DNA of 64,000 bases from Streptomyces sp. CB02058 (GTDB lineage Bacteria; Actinomycetota; Actinomycetes; Streptomycetales; Streptomycetaceae), in contig NZ_LIPG01000003.1 in assembly GCF_001905505.1 (NCBI RefSeq), forward strand, positions 1,488,001 through 1,552,000, read 5' to 3'. Position 1 is the stretch's first letter; each line of letters begins with the position of its first letter. Below, one piece after another: positions 16,733 to 25,944 of this stretch. The notes below the pieces were generated by a model, which did not search any database, was not told the DNA's origin, and saw only the letters and a list, made by a program, of their open reading frames with translations. The position numbers and the translations under genes were made by a program.

Positions 16733-18271
16733 GTGTCTGCCACGACTGCTCTTGGGTCCCCGGACACCGCGGTCAGGCCGGCGTCCGAGCCGGTGGTCCG
16801 CATCCGCGACCTCACGAAGAGCTTCGGCGGGGCCGTGGCTCTCAAGGGTGTCTCGCTGGACATCCACGCCGGCGAGGTCCATGCCCTGATGGGGATGAAC
16901 GGTGCCGGGAAGTCCACCCTCGTCCAGCTCCTCTCCGGGGCGCACCAGGGGGACGGCGGCACCATCGAGATCGGCGGTACGAGCCAGTCGGGGCTGACCC
17001 CGCGCAAGGCCCGCCGGCTCGGCATCTCCACGGTCCCGCAGCGCCGCGAGCTGGTCATGACGCTGACGGTCGCCGAGAACATCCTCCTCGGGGACCTCCC
17101 GGTCTCGCGTTCCGTCGTGTCGTGGAAGTCGGTCGAGCGGCAGGCCCGCAAGGCCCTGCTCGACCTGAACATCGACATCGACGTGAACCGGACCGCGGGC
17201 GAACTGACCGTCGCGGAACAGACGATGGTCGAGGTGGCCCGTGAGGTGCGGCGCGGCGGCAAGGTGCTGATCCTGGACGAGCCGACCGCCTGCCTGGGAG
17301 CGGCGGCGGCGGACCGGATCAGGAACCTGGTGCGGACCCTGCGCGACGAGGGTATGGCCGTCGTCTACATCTCGCACTACATCGACGAGGTCCTCTCCGT
17401 CGCGGACCACGTCACCGTGCTCCGCGACGGGGCCGTCGTGCACGGCGGACCCGCCTCGGAGACCGACTCGGCCGGACTCGTCCGCCACATGGCCGGCCGC
17501 GACGTGGTGTCCCGGCGCCCCGAACGGCCGGCACCCGCACCCACGGTGGCCCTGACGGTGCGCGGCCTCTCCCACGGCAGGGACATCCGCGACTTCGGCG
17601 TGCGGGTGCGCAAGGGCGAGATCGTGGGTGTTCTCGGCCCGGCGGGCGACGCACAGTCCCGGCTGTTCGACCTGCTGTCCGGCCGCCGCCGTCCCGACGC
17701 CGGGGAGATGGAGGTGGGCGGGACCGGAGTTCCCTTCGGCCGCATCTCGCGCTCCCTCGCCAGCGGCCTGCGCTGCGTCACGGGCGACCGCCGGGCCCTC
17801 GGGCTGATCCCGGGTCTGTCCCTGGACGAGAACCTCATGCTCGCCACCGACCGGCTGAGCAGGCGCCGGCTCCAGCGCTGGACCGACATGACCCGCCGCG
17901 CCGCACCGCGCAGGCAGAGCTACGGGGTCGTCTCACTGACCCGCAACCCCGCGGTCGGCAGCCTCTCCGGCGGCAACCAGCAGAAGGTCCTGCTGGCCAA
18001 GTGGCTGGAGACCTCGCCCGTCGCCTGCTTCCTCGAAGACCCCACCAACGGTGTCGACGTGGCAGCCATAGCCGACATCCACGCACTGATCGACGAACTC
18101 GCCTCCCGGGGTGTGGCCGTCCTGCTCGCCTCCTCGTCCGCCGAGGAGGTCATGCGCCTGTCCGACCGCGTGATCGTCGTCAGCGCCGGCCGTGTGGTCG
18201 CCGAGCACGACGTCAACGCCATCACCCACGACGAACTCGTCGCCACCGCCCTCGGAGGACAACCCCGATGA
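16733..18271 (+). CDS. Ribose-type (CUT2) ABC importer, double ATP-binding protein
   Basis: A 512-residue protein with two fused nucleotide-binding domains, the RbsA/MglA layout. Domain 1 has Walker A GMNGAGKST (residues about 58-66), a signature-region TVAEQ, and Walker B LILDEPTA. Domain 2 has a degenerate Walker A (GPAGDAQSR), a proper LSGGNQQKV signature, and Walker B CFLEDPTNGVDV in which the usual Asp-Glu order is reversed. A degenerate second site is normal for this family; the E-D swap is less usual. The GTG at 16733 follows GGGAGCGAGG and opens the protein. It overlaps the permease gene by four bases. It likely powers uptake of the cluster's substrate, perhaps a sugar-like or glycosylated compound. 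Confidence 0.88.
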   Translation: MSATTALGSPDTAVRPASEPVVRIRDLTKSFGGAVALKGVSLDIHAGEVHALMGMNGAGKSTLVQLLSGAHQGDGGTIEIGGTSQSGLTPRKARRLGISTVPQRRELVMTLTVAENILLGDLPVSRSVVSWKSVERQARKALLDLNIDIDVNRTAGELTVAEQTMVEVAREVRRGGKVLILDEPTACLGAAAADRIRNLVRTLRDEGMAVVYISHYIDEVLSVADHVTVLRDGAVVHGGPASETDSAGLVRHMAGRDVVSRRPERPAPAPTVALTVRGLSHGRDIRDFGVRVRKGEIVGVLGPAGDAQSRLFDLLSGRRRPDAGEMEVGGTGVPFGRISRSLASGLRCVTGDRRALGLIPGLSLDENLMLATDRLSRRRLQRWTDMTRRAAPRRQSYGVVSLTRNPAVGSLSGGNQQKVLLAKWLETSPVACFLEDPTNGVDVAAIADIHALIDELASRGVAVLLASSSAEEVMRLSDRVIVVSAGRVVAEHDVNAITHDELVATALGGQPR

Positions 18272-19281
18272 GCATCACCGCTCCGCCGGAGTCACCCGGC
18301 ACCAGGATCACTGCCAAGGGCGACGCCCGGAAACCCGGCCCCTTCCGTACGCTCGGCGGCATCCCGCACGCCGGTCTGATCGCCGTACTCGTCGTCGTCA
18401 TCGTGTTCGCCGGAGTGGAGACCGACTCCTTCGCCACGTCGGTCAACCTGGTGAACGTCCTCCGGCAGGTCAGCGTCGTCGCCGTGCTGGCCGCCGGGCT
18501 CACGCTGCTGATGACGGCGGGAGGCATGGACTTCTCGATGGGCAGCAACGCCGCCGTCACCACCGCCGTGGCCGCGCAGTTCCTGGCGGACGGCAGGTCG
18601 ACCACCTTCACCGTGGTCGTCGCGCTGCTCCTCGCCACGGCGATCGGACTCGTCAACGGCATCGTCGTGACCTACACCAACGTGGCACCCTTCGTGGCGA
18701 CCCTCGCCACCGCCACACTCCTGGACGGTGTCGCGCTCCTGGTGCTCAACGGGCTCAGCGTCTCCATCGGGGACCATCTGTCCGCGCTGGGCTCGGAGAA
18801 GACCCTCGGCCTGCCCAACCTGCTGATCGTGGCGATCCTGGTCCTGCTGGTCGTCGGTCTGGTCATGAAGTTCACGGTCTTCGGCCGGGACGCCTTCGCG
18901 ATCGGCGGCAACGAACACGTCGCCCGCCTCAGCGGCATCAACGTCAACCGGCAGAAGCTCGTCCTCTACGGTCTGGCCGGCGCCCTCTCGGGCCTCGCCG
19001 GGCTGATGCTGCTGTCCCGGCTCGGAGCGAGCAGCCCGGGAACCGGCGGCCTCCAGCTCCAGCTCACCGCGGTCGCGTCGGTCGTGATCGGCGGCACCAT
19101 GCTCGCCGGCGGCTACGGAACGATCATCGGCACCTGCCTGGGAGTCGTGCTGCTCGGCGTCGTCGCCAACGCGCTGAACCTCCTCCAGGTGTCCAGCTAC
19201 TTCCAGCAGATCTCCGTCGGCACCGTGCTGCTCATCGCCGCGATCGCCAACCAGCTCCACAAGAAGTCCTCACCGCACTGA
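18268..19281 (+). CDS. Ribose-type (CUT2) ABC importer, permease
   Basis: A 337-residue membrane protein with eight to ten hydrophobic helices. RbsC-family hallmarks are LLMTAGGMDFSMGSNAA (the usual GGIDLSVG loop, here GGMDFSMG), NGIVVTYTNVAPFVATLATA, and the cytoplasmic coupling segment FAIGGNEHVARLSGINV. The ATG overlaps the ATPase stop (ATGA). It works as a homodimer with the ATPase before it and the binding protein after it. Confidence 0.9.
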   Translation: MSITAPPESPGTRITAKGDARKPGPFRTLGGIPHAGLIAVLVVVIVFAGVETDSFATSVNLVNVLRQVSVVAVLAAGLTLLMTAGGMDFSMGSNAAVTTAVAAQFLADGRSTTFTVVVALLLATAIGLVNGIVVTYTNVAPFVATLATATLLDGVALLVLNGLSVSIGDHLSALGSEKTLGLPNLLIVAILVLLVVGLVMKFTVFGRDAFAIGGNEHVARLSGINVNRQKLVLYGLAGALSGLAGLMLLSRLGASSPGTGGLQLQLTAVASVVIGGTMLAGGYGTIIGTCLGVVLLGVVANALNLLQVSSYFQQISVGTVLLIAAIANQLHKKSSPH

Positions 19282-19314
19282 CCCTCTTCCCGTACGCATC
19301 GAAAGGCCCGACCC

Positions 19315-20271
19315 ATGACCCTTTCTGCTCGTTCACGCAGAGCCACTGCCGCCTCTGCCGCCGGACTCGCTCTCGTCCTGAGCGGCTGCGGCGCCGGTGC
19401 CTCCGACGACGGAGCGGTATCGCTGGGGTTCGTCAACGGTGGTGACACCGAGTTCCACACCTGTCTCCAGGCGTCCATCAAGGACACCGCCGAGGCGAAG
19501 GACGCCAAGCTCTACACGGCCAACTCCCACCAGAACCCGGGTACGGAGCTGTCCAACATCGAGGACATGATCTCGCGCAACGTCGACGCGCTCATCGTGC
19601 AGACGGTCAACGTCGACGCGCTCAAGGGGGACATAGCCAAGGCCAAGAGCGCGAACATACCCATCTTCCTGACGTCCGTGGTGACCGACGACCCCACCGA
19701 CATCCTCGGAGCGGTGGTCGTCGACCTCAAGCAGGTCGGCGAACTGGACGCCGGCTGGATCGAGAAGGACGCCGCGGGCAAGCCCGCCGAGGCCGGAGTG
19801 ATCGCCGGCGCTCCCGGTGCCGCGTCCGACCTGCTGGTCAACGGCTTCACCAAGGCGCTGCCCGACAACGTCGAGGTCGTCGCCAACCAGCCGGGCATGT
19901 TCAACGCGGCCAAGGCGCAGGACGTGGCCGAGAACATGATCCAGGCCCACCCGGACCTGAAGTACGCCTTCGTGGCGAACGAGGAGATGGCCTTCGGCGC
20001 CCTCAAGGCGTTCCAGGCCGCCAAGGCGGACGTGAAGATCGTGACGGTCAACGGAACGGACCGCGGTGTGGCCGCCGTCAAGGACGGACGCTTCGCCGCG
20101 ACCGTCGCCAACTCCGCGATGACGACCGGCCGCATCGCCATCACCAACGCCATCGCGCTGCTCGACAAGAAGAAGACGGACAAGATCGCGATGACGCCGA
20201 TCAGCCTCATCACCGCCGACAACGCAGGCAGCGCCCCGCAGTACTGCTCCGCCGAGAAGAAGAAGTCCTGA
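19315..20271 (+). CDS. Ribose-type ABC importer, substrate-binding lipoprotein
   Basis: A 318-residue periplasmic-binding-protein-fold lipoprotein. The signal peptide ends in the lipobox LSGC (Cys about residue 24). The mature protein has the two-lobe type-I fold: SLGFVNGGDTEFH, IEDMISRNVDALIVQTV, and TVNGTDRGVAAVKDGRFAATV near residue 245, the usual ligand-facing loop of RbsB-like proteins. Ligand identity cannot be read. It is the last gene of the CMD-importer operon; a perfect 26-base palindrome follows before the LysR gene. Confidence 0.88.
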   Translation: MTLSARSRRATAASAAGLALVLSGCGAGASDDGAVSLGFVNGGDTEFHTCLQASIKDTAEAKDAKLYTANSHQNPGTELSNIEDMISRNVDALIVQTVNVDALKGDIAKAKSANIPIFLTSVVTDDPTDILGAVVVDLKQVGELDAGWIEKDAAGKPAEAGVIAGAPGAASDLLVNGFTKALPDNVEVVANQPGMFNAAKAQDVAENMIQAHPDLKYAFVANEEMAFGALKAFQAAKADVKIVTVNGTDRGVAAVKDGRFAATVANSAMTTGRIAITNAIALLDKKKTDKIAMTPISLITADNAGSAPQYCSAEKKKS

Positions 20272-20404
20272 CCCCTCGCCCACGGCGCCGGTGATTCAGG
20301 ACACCCGCGCCCCGCTCGGCCGCACCACCCGCACCTGGAGCCCCACGCCCATCCGTACGAACCGCACAAGGGCCCCCACGCTCGACCGCACCAATCACAC
20401 CTGA

Positions 20405-20430
20405 CACGGCCGGAGGCGCCTCCGGCCGTG
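20405..20430. terminator. 26-base perfect palindrome, probable terminator of the importer operon
   Basis: Thirteen bases (CACGGCCGGAGGC) are followed directly by their exact inverse, giving a tight hairpin. It ends 17 bases before the LysR start codon, so it may also sit in the leader of that gene and affect its ribosome site. The rest of 20272-20404 contains two imperfect 22-base copies beginning CGCTCG and nothing else notable. Confidence 0.5.
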
Positions 20431-20447
20431 ACGGGGCCGGAGGAAAC

Positions 20448-21359
20448 ATGGACCGTCTGCTTCTGATGCGAAGCTTCGTGACCGTCGCCAACGTAGGCAG
20501 CTTCAGCGGAGCCGCCAAGCTGCTGAGCTCCTCGGGATCGCTCGTCTCGCGCCATGTGGCCGAACTCGAGCGGCAGATCGGCGTCCGGCTGGTCAACCGC
20601 ACGGCCCGCTCCGTGAGCCTCACCGAACCGGGCCTGCGCTACGCCGAGTTCTCCGCGCGCATACTCGAGGAGATCGAGGCGGAGGACTCCACGATCGCCC
20701 AGCGGCACGACAGGGCGGAGGGTTCGCTCAGCATCATCTGCCCCAAATGGATCGGCAGCCTGGACCTCGGCGACGCCATCGCGGCATTCTCCGCCGCGCA
20801 TCCGAAAATACTCGTGCGTTTCGAACTGGGCGGAATGTCGGACCGGACCTACGATTTCCTCGACAGCGGATTCGACGTCGCTTTTCACACCCGGGACCTA
20901 CGGGATTCGAGCGTCCGTCTCAAGAAGGTCTCCTCGCTCCCCTTCGTGCTGTGCGCGTCGGAGGATTACCTGGAGAAGCACGGCACGCTCTCCCACCCGA
21001 ACGACATCGCGGCGCACGACTGCCTCGTCCATGTGAACGACCCGGTCTGGCGGATCGGGCACGGACACGCGAGCACCCTGCACAAGATCCGCAACGTCGC
21101 GTTCTCGTCCAACTCCTACATCGCGCTGCAGAAGGCCGCCCTGCACGGCCGCGGCATCGCGCTGCTGCCGCAGAGGCCGGCGTACGACGACCTCATCTCC
21201 GGGGCGCTCCAGGTGCTCCTCCCCGAGCTGGCCGTGCCCGACCGGCCCCTCTACGCGATCTACGGCCCGGGGCAGGACACCCCGCGCAAGGTCACCGTCT
21301 TCCTGGACTTTCTCACCCAGTGGTTCTCCAGCAATCCCATCGCCGCGATCACCAGATGA
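20448..21359 (+). CDS. LysR-family transcriptional regulator of the catabolic cluster
   Basis: A 303-residue LTTR. The N-terminal winged HTH is clear (LMRSFVTVANVGSFSGAAKLL then SSGSLVSRHVAELERQIGVRLV, residues 4-48), followed by the linker helix and a two-lobe effector domain from about residue 90. The start is the ATG at 20448 after GGCCGGAGG. The helix-turn-helix and effector domain are full length. It sits between the importer operon and the ring-cleavage operon, both preceded by the GCAA-N7-TTGC dyad, and is the only regulator inside the cluster, so it is the best candidate to bind those sites. Confidence 0.9.
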   Translation: MDRLLLMRSFVTVANVGSFSGAAKLLSSSGSLVSRHVAELERQIGVRLVNRTARSVSLTEPGLRYAEFSARILEEIEAEDSTIAQRHDRAEGSLSIICPKWIGSLDLGDAIAAFSAAHPKILVRFELGGMSDRTYDFLDSGFDVAFHTRDLRDSSVRLKKVSSLPFVLCASEDYLEKHGTLSHPNDIAAHDCLVHVNDPVWRIGHGHASTLHKIRNVAFSSNSYIALQKAALHGRGIALLPQRPAYDDLISGALQVLLPELAVPDRPLYAIYGPGQDTPRKVTVFLDFLTQWFSSNPIAAITR

Positions 21360-21395
21360 AGAGGGAGCGCGCCGCCCGTGAATGCGACCGGCTGC

Positions 21396-21410
21396 GCAAC
21401 AAACGATTGC
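21396..21410. promoter_or_regulatory. Regulon dyad B (LysR-box-like)
   Basis: GCAACAAACGATTGC is a perfect GCAA-N7-TTGC dyad; with the next base on each side the arms become CGCAA/TTGCG. It lies 107 bases before the extradiol dioxygenase start and 36 bases after the LysR stop. Confidence 0.65.
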
Positions 21411-21517
21411 GGCATCCGTGATCAGGGGCCGTTGAGGCGCCCGTAACGGGAAATTACGATCAGCTGAGCCGGCGTCCGCGCAGATTCCACGGACGCTGTC
21501 CGCGAAATGAGGAGTTC

Positions 21518-22441
21518 ATGGGAATCCAGAGAATCGAATCGGTGACCTACGGCGTCGACGATCTCGACCGGTGCGTGCGCTTCTTCGAGGACTTCGGTCT
21601 CGCGCTCGTGGAGCGGACCGGGGAGCGCGCCACGTTCGAGACGCTCGTCGGGCAGACCCTGCACCTCGACACGGCCCCCGACCCGTCGCTGCCGCAGCCT
21701 CTGGAGGCGTCGCCGACCATCCGCGAGGTCGTCTGGGGCGTCGACACCCCGGAGCGGCTGAGGGCGCTGGTGGCCGCCGTCGCCGCCGACCGTGAGGTCG
21801 TCACCACCGACGACGGGACCCACCACAGCGTGGACGAGACGGGCTTCGGCCTGGGCCTCACCCTCGCCAGGCCCCGTGAACTCCCCGTGCCCGAGGTGCG
21901 CCGGCCGAACGTGTCGGGCAGTGTGCGCCGCTGGAACGAGCCGCTCGGCCCCGTGGGCCGGGTGCGGCCCCTGCGCATGTGCCATGTCGCCCTGAACATC
22001 CCCAAGGAGGGCCAGGAACGGGCCGTCGCCTTCTACACCGACCGGCTGGGTTTCCGGGCGACCGACATCGTCAAGCCGATGGGCACCTTCATGCAGTGCG
22101 AGGGCGACGACGACCAGCACAACTTCCTGCTGTGCCACCGTCCCGACCGGGCCGGGGTCAACCACGTGTCCTACGAGGTACCCGGCTTCGACGACGTCAT
22201 CGAGGGCGGCAACCACATGATCGCCCAGGGGTGGACGGAAGCCCGCAGGCTCGGCAGGCACACCGTCGGGTCCAATGTCTTCCGGTTCATCCACGCACCG
22301 TGCGGAGGCCGCGTGGAGTACGCGGCGGACATGGACAGGGTCGACGACTCCTACGGGACACGCGTCCACGAGACCACGCCGCCGCACCACATCTGGACCC
22401 TGCGCAGTTCCCGTGACGCACCCGGGAACCCCGCCTCCTGA
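21518..22441 (+). CDS. Type I extradiol (VOC-fold) ring-cleavage dioxygenase
   Basis: A 307-residue two-domain VOC-fold protein of the catechol 2,3-dioxygenase superfamily. The C-terminal domain carries the full 2-His-1-Glu iron site: H156 (MCHVALN), H216 (VNHVSYEV) and E267 (GRVEYAAD), plus the RHTVGSNVFRF segment containing the conserved second-sphere His. The N-terminal domain lacks ligands, as usual. It should open a catechol ring next to a hydroxyl; the substrate is unknown but the following aldehyde dehydrogenase and FAH-family genes recall the homoprotocatechuate route (HpaD, HpaE, HpaG). First gene of a seven-gene operon ending at the terminator near 27490. Confidence 0.85.
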   Translation: MGIQRIESVTYGVDDLDRCVRFFEDFGLALVERTGERATFETLVGQTLHLDTAPDPSLPQPLEASPTIREVVWGVDTPERLRALVAAVAADREVVTTDDGTHHSVDETGFGLGLTLARPRELPVPEVRRPNVSGSVRRWNEPLGPVGRVRPLRMCHVALNIPKEGQERAVAFYTDRLGFRATDIVKPMGTFMQCEGDDDQHNFLLCHRPDRAGVNHVSYEVPGFDDVIEGGNHMIAQGWTEARRLGRHTVGSNVFRFIHAPCGGRVEYAADMDRVDDSYGTRVHETTPPHHIWTLRSSRDAPGNPAS

Positions 22442-22478
22442 CCACCCACCCGCCGAGCGTGAGAGGGCACACGCACCC

Positions 22479-23927
22479 ATGACGACGCATCACGACTACC
22501 CCGCCATCCGTATGTACATAGCAGGCGAATGGTGCGAGGGAGGGACCGGACGCACCGCGCCGGTGCTGAACCCGGCCACCGAAGAGGTGATCGGGCACGT
22601 ACCGCTCGCCACCGCCGCGGACCTCGACCGCGCGGCCGACGCGGCCACCGCCGGCTTCGCGGTCTGGCGCGACACACCGGTCGCCGAGCGTACGGCGATC
22701 CTGTACAAGGCCGCCGACCTGCTGGTCTCCCGCAGCGACGAGGTCGGCCGGATCATGACCCTGGAGCAGGGCAAGCCGCTGCGCGAGGCGAGCGGCGAAG
22801 CCAAGCGCGTCGCGGGCGCGCTGCGCTGGGACGCCGACGATGCCCGCCGCGCCTACGGCAGGGTCATCCCCTCCGAGCAGGGCACCCTGCTCACCGTGCG
22901 CCGCCGGCCCGTCGGCCCGGTCGCCGCCTTCACCCCGTGGAACTTCCCCGCCGGCGGGCCCATGCGCAAGATCGCCGCGGCCCTCTCGGCCGGATGCTCG
23001 ATCATCATAAAGGCCTCCGAGGAGACCCCGGGCACCGCCGTGCAGCTGGTCCGGTGCTTCGAGGACGCGGGCGTCCCCGCCGGTGTGCTCAACCTGGTGT
23101 TCGGCGAGCCCGCCGAGGTCTCCGCCCATCTCATCGGGCACCCGGCGACCCGGCTGATCGCCTTCACCGGCTCCGTGCCCGTCGGCAAGCTCCTGTCGGC
23201 CGCGGCCGGCGCCGAGATGAAGCCCTCCCTCATGGAGCTCGGCGGTCACGCCCCGGTCATCGTGTGCGAGGACGCCGACCCCGTGGCCGCCGCCCGCCGT
23301 GCCGCCGCCGCCAAGTTCGCCAACGCCGGACAGGTCTGCACCTCGCCGAGCCGCTTCCTGGTGCACGAGAGCCTCCTCGAGGAGTTCACCGAGGAGTTCG
23401 TCCGAGCGGCCGAGGCGGTCGTCGTCGGCGACGGGCTCGACGAGGGCGTCACCATGGGCCCGCTCGCCAACGAGCGCAGGCTGAAGGCCGTCGAGGCGCT
23501 CACGGCCGACGCCGTGGCCAAGGGCGCCAAGATACGCACCGGAGGCGAACGCCTGGACCGCGCGGGCTACTTCTACGCCCCCACCGTGCTCACCGGCGTA
23601 CCGCACGACGCGACGCTGATGTCCGAGGAGCCCTTCGGTCCGATCGCGCCGATCGTCCCCTTCAGCGACCTCGGCGAGGCGCTGCGGATCGCCAACTCGC
23701 TCCCCTACGGACTCGCCGCCTACGGGTTCACCCGCTCCACCGCCACAGCCGAGCGCCTCACCCGGGAGTTCGAGGCGGGCATCCTCTCCATCAACCACTG
23801 CGGGGGATCGGTCCACGAGGCGCCGTCCGGGGGAGTCAAGGCCAGCGGTTACGGCCGCGAGGGCGGCCCCGAGGGACTCGACGCCTACCTGGTCACCCAG
23901 CGCGTCTCCCACCTGCTGGCCGGCTGA
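22479..23927 (+). CDS. NAD(P)-dependent aldehyde dehydrogenase (succinate-semialdehyde type)
   Basis: A 482-residue ALDH. Visible motifs are FTPWNFPAGG for cofactor binding (near residue 150), MELGGHAP with the general-base Glu (near 250) and NAGQVCTSPSR with the catalytic Cys (near 286), plus PFGPIAPI near the C-terminus. The sequence pattern is closest to the GabD/SSADH subfamily. In this operon it probably oxidises a semialdehyde made after ring cleavage. The ATG at 22479 is chosen because the ALDH N-terminal domain starts there; the longer open frame overlaps the dioxygenase gene. Confidence 0.9.
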   Translation: MTTHHDYPAIRMYIAGEWCEGGTGRTAPVLNPATEEVIGHVPLATAADLDRAADAATAGFAVWRDTPVAERTAILYKAADLLVSRSDEVGRIMTLEQGKPLREASGEAKRVAGALRWDADDARRAYGRVIPSEQGTLLTVRRRPVGPVAAFTPWNFPAGGPMRKIAAALSAGCSIIIKASEETPGTAVQLVRCFEDAGVPAGVLNLVFGEPAEVSAHLIGHPATRLIAFTGSVPVGKLLSAAAGAEMKPSLMELGGHAPVIVCEDADPVAAARRAAAAKFANAGQVCTSPSRFLVHESLLEEFTEEFVRAAEAVVVGDGLDEGVTMGPLANERRLKAVEALTADAVAKGAKIRTGGERLDRAGYFYAPTVLTGVPHDATLMSEEPFGPIAPIVPFSDLGEALRIANSLPYGLAAYGFTRSTATAERLTREFEAGILSINHCGGSVHEAPSGGVKASGYGREGGPEGLDAYLVTQRVSHLLAG

Positions 23928-23933
23928 ACCGCC

Positions 23934-24722
23934 GTGCGATACACCCGAGTCTCCATCGGCGGGCGCGCGGTGTGGGGCCGTGTCGAGGACGACGCGGTGC
24001 GCCTGCTGTCCGACTCGCCCCTGGAGGGCGACCCCACGGTCATCGGCACGGTCCCGCTCGCCGAGGCGTGCTGGCTGCCCCCCGTCGTCCCGCCCGTCTT
24101 CTACGCCGTCGGCATGAACTACCCGCGCCACATCGAGCACGCCCGGCTGCTGGGCGACAAGGCCGCGGTCACCCCCGAACGGCCGGAACCCGGCTACCGG
24201 GCCAACAACGCGCTCACCGGGCACGGCACGGCGATCGTGAAGCCCGCCGGGGTCCGGGGCAGGTTCGAGGCCGAACCCGAGCTGGTCGCGGTCATCGGCC
24301 GGACCCTGCGGCACGCCACGTACGAGGAGGCGCGGGACGCCGTCTTCGGCTGGACGATCGGCAACGACGTCAGCGCCCGCACCTGGCAGCACGAGGACCG
24401 CTCGTTCTGGCGCAGCAAGAACAGCGACACCTTCAAGCCCATGGGCCCCTGGATCGAGACCGATGTCGACGCCCTCGCCCAGACCACGACCCTGCGGGTC
24501 AACGGCGAGGTCCGCGCCACGTTCCCGACCGGCGACATGGTCTTCGACCCCTTCGACTACATGGCCGAGATGAGCAGGCACCTCACCCTGCACCCCGGTG
24601 ACGTCCTGTGGATGGGCGCCGAGTCCACCTGCCGGATCGAGGCCGGCGACACCGTCGAGGTCGAGATCAGCGGGATCGGCGTCCTGTCGAACCCCGTACG
24701 GGCGGAGAGCGCCCACCCCTGA
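23934..24722 (+). CDS. Fumarylacetoacetate-hydrolase (FAH) family enzyme
   Basis: A 262-residue FAH-fold protein. The family metal site is indicated by FEAEPELVAVIG (E-x-E, near residue 108) and the following TIGNDVSARTWQHED with its Asp; the KNSDTFKPMGPWI lid and FDYMAEMSRHLTLHPGD segment are also typical. Members hydrolyse, decarboxylate or isomerise beta-diketo or 2-oxo acids from ring cleavage (for example HpaG, OPET decarboxylase). Start is GTG at 23934, 6 bases after the dehydrogenase stop, indicating coupling. Confidence 0.88.
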   Translation: MRYTRVSIGGRAVWGRVEDDAVRLLSDSPLEGDPTVIGTVPLAEACWLPPVVPPVFYAVGMNYPRHIEHARLLGDKAAVTPERPEPGYRANNALTGHGTAIVKPAGVRGRFEAEPELVAVIGRTLRHATYEEARDAVFGWTIGNDVSARTWQHEDRSFWRSKNSDTFKPMGPWIETDVDALAQTTTLRVNGEVRATFPTGDMVFDPFDYMAEMSRHLTLHPGDVLWMGAESTCRIEAGDTVEVEISGIGVLSNPVRAESAHP

Positions 24723-24750
24723 CCACCGCACCCCCGAAAGGCAGCAAGCC

Positions 24751-25122
24751 GTGAGCAAGGAACCCCGCTACATCCACCACGTCAACTTCCCCACCACCGA
24801 CCCCGACCGCACCGCCGAGTGGTACACCAAGGTCTTCGGAATGAAGAGGATCATGCCGAAGTCCAACACCCGTGTCGTGCTGATGACCCGCGGCAACTTC
24901 GACCTGCACTTCACCCCGGTCGAGGAGATGGACCGGATGGCGCCCTACCACTTCGCCGTCGAGGTCGACGACTGGGACGACTTCATGGAACACCTCGCCG
25001 AGCTCGGCATCCGCCACACCCGCCCGATCGAACGCCCCGAGAACCAGTCGAAGTTCTGCTACATCCACGACCCCGACCACACCATGATCGAGCTGGTCTT
25101 CCACGGCAGGCGCCCCAACTGA
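24751..25122 (+). CDS. Small VOC/glyoxalase-fold protein
   Basis: A 123-residue single VOC unit. Potential metal ligands are H9 or H10 (YIHHVNF), the His in PYHFAVEV and the Glu in HTMIELVF, in the usual positions. Substrate unknown; a small dioxygenase, isomerase or epimerase is possible. It starts at GTG 24751 after GAAAGGCAG, 28 bases after the FAH gene, and is in the middle of the ring-cleavage operon. Confidence 0.78.
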   Translation: MSKEPRYIHHVNFPTTDPDRTAEWYTKVFGMKRIMPKSNTRVVLMTRGNFDLHFTPVEEMDRMAPYHFAVEVDDWDDFMEHLAELGIRHTRPIERPENQSKFCYIHDPDHTMIELVFHGRRPN

Positions 25123-25152
25123 GCCGCAGCGCTCGCTAAGGAGATCCCTTCC

Positions 25153-25944
25153 ATGCCCTACGTCGATTCCGACGGCGCTTCCCTCTACTACGAACGCCAC
25201 GGCAGCGGCCCCGCGATCGTCCTCGTGCACGGCTCCGGAGGTCATCACGCGGCCTGGTGGCAGCAGGTGGCCGCGCTGCGCGACGAGTTCACCGTCGTCA
25301 CCCTCGACCTGCGCGGCTTCGGCAGGACGGAGCTGTCCGCACCGCAGACCGAGTTCGACGGCCAGGCCTTCCACGGCGACGTCGTCGCCGTACTCGACCA
25401 GGAGGACCTGACCGACGCCATGCTGGTGGGACAGTCCATCGGTTCCGTCGCCGCCCTGCGCGCCGCGCTGGTGCGCCCCGAGCGGGTGAGTTCCGTGGTG
25501 CTTGGCCACTCCCTCGGCGGGATCAGCCACCCCGAGCTGAGGGAACTGGCCGCGGCCGACCGCGCCGAGGCCGTCAAGCTGCCCGTCATCGACCGGCTGC
25601 TCACCAGGGACTTCCAGCGGGAGCGGGCCGACCTCACCTTCCTCTTCCAGCAGATGGGCACGTTCAACGTCGCCACCATGCAGGACCTGCGCAACCTCGA
25701 CACCGACGGTCCCGGCCTCGACGAGATCCGCGAGGCGGGCGTCAAGGTCGCGTTCCTCGCCGGGGAGAAGGACGCGGTGCTCAGCGTGAAGACGGTGACC
25801 CGCGCCCACGAACTCGTGGAGGGCTCCCACCTGGAGATCGTCCCCGGGGCCCCGCACTCCATGTACTGGGAGACGCCGCAGCGCTACAACGCCGCCCTCG
25901 CCCACCTGCGCCGCACCCTCACCGCCCCGAAGGAAGCAGCATGA
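25153..25944 (+). CDS. Alpha/beta hydrolase
   Basis: A 263-residue hydrolase. It shows the oxyanion stretch VLVHGSGGHHAAW near residue 25, the nucleophile elbow GQSIGS near residue 96, an Asp in AGEKDAV and the C-terminal His in PGAPHSMYWE. In extradiol pathways such enzymes hydrolyse the C-C bond of the ring-cleavage product or lactones; this is a fair guess here because of the dioxygenase upstream, but esterases look the same. The stop overlaps the next ATG by four bases. Confidence 0.85.
   Translation: MPYVDSDGASLYYERHGSGPAIVLVHGSGGHHAAWWQQVAALRDEFTVVTLDLRGFGRTELSAPQTEFDGQAFHGDVVAVLDQEDLTDAMLVGQSIGSVAALRAALVRPERVSSVVLGHSLGGISHPELRELAAADRAEAVKLPVIDRLLTRDFQRERADLTFLFQQMGTFNVATMQDLRNLDTDGPGLDEIREAGVKVAFLAGEKDAVLSVKTVTRAHELVEGSHLEIVPGAPHSMYWETPQRYNAALAHLRRTLTAPKEAA

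Noticed and set aside
22287..24758. 823-codon minus-strand open frame across three catabolic genes
   Set aside because: It spans gene boundaries of the plus strand and is low-complexity, so it is a codon-bias shadow.
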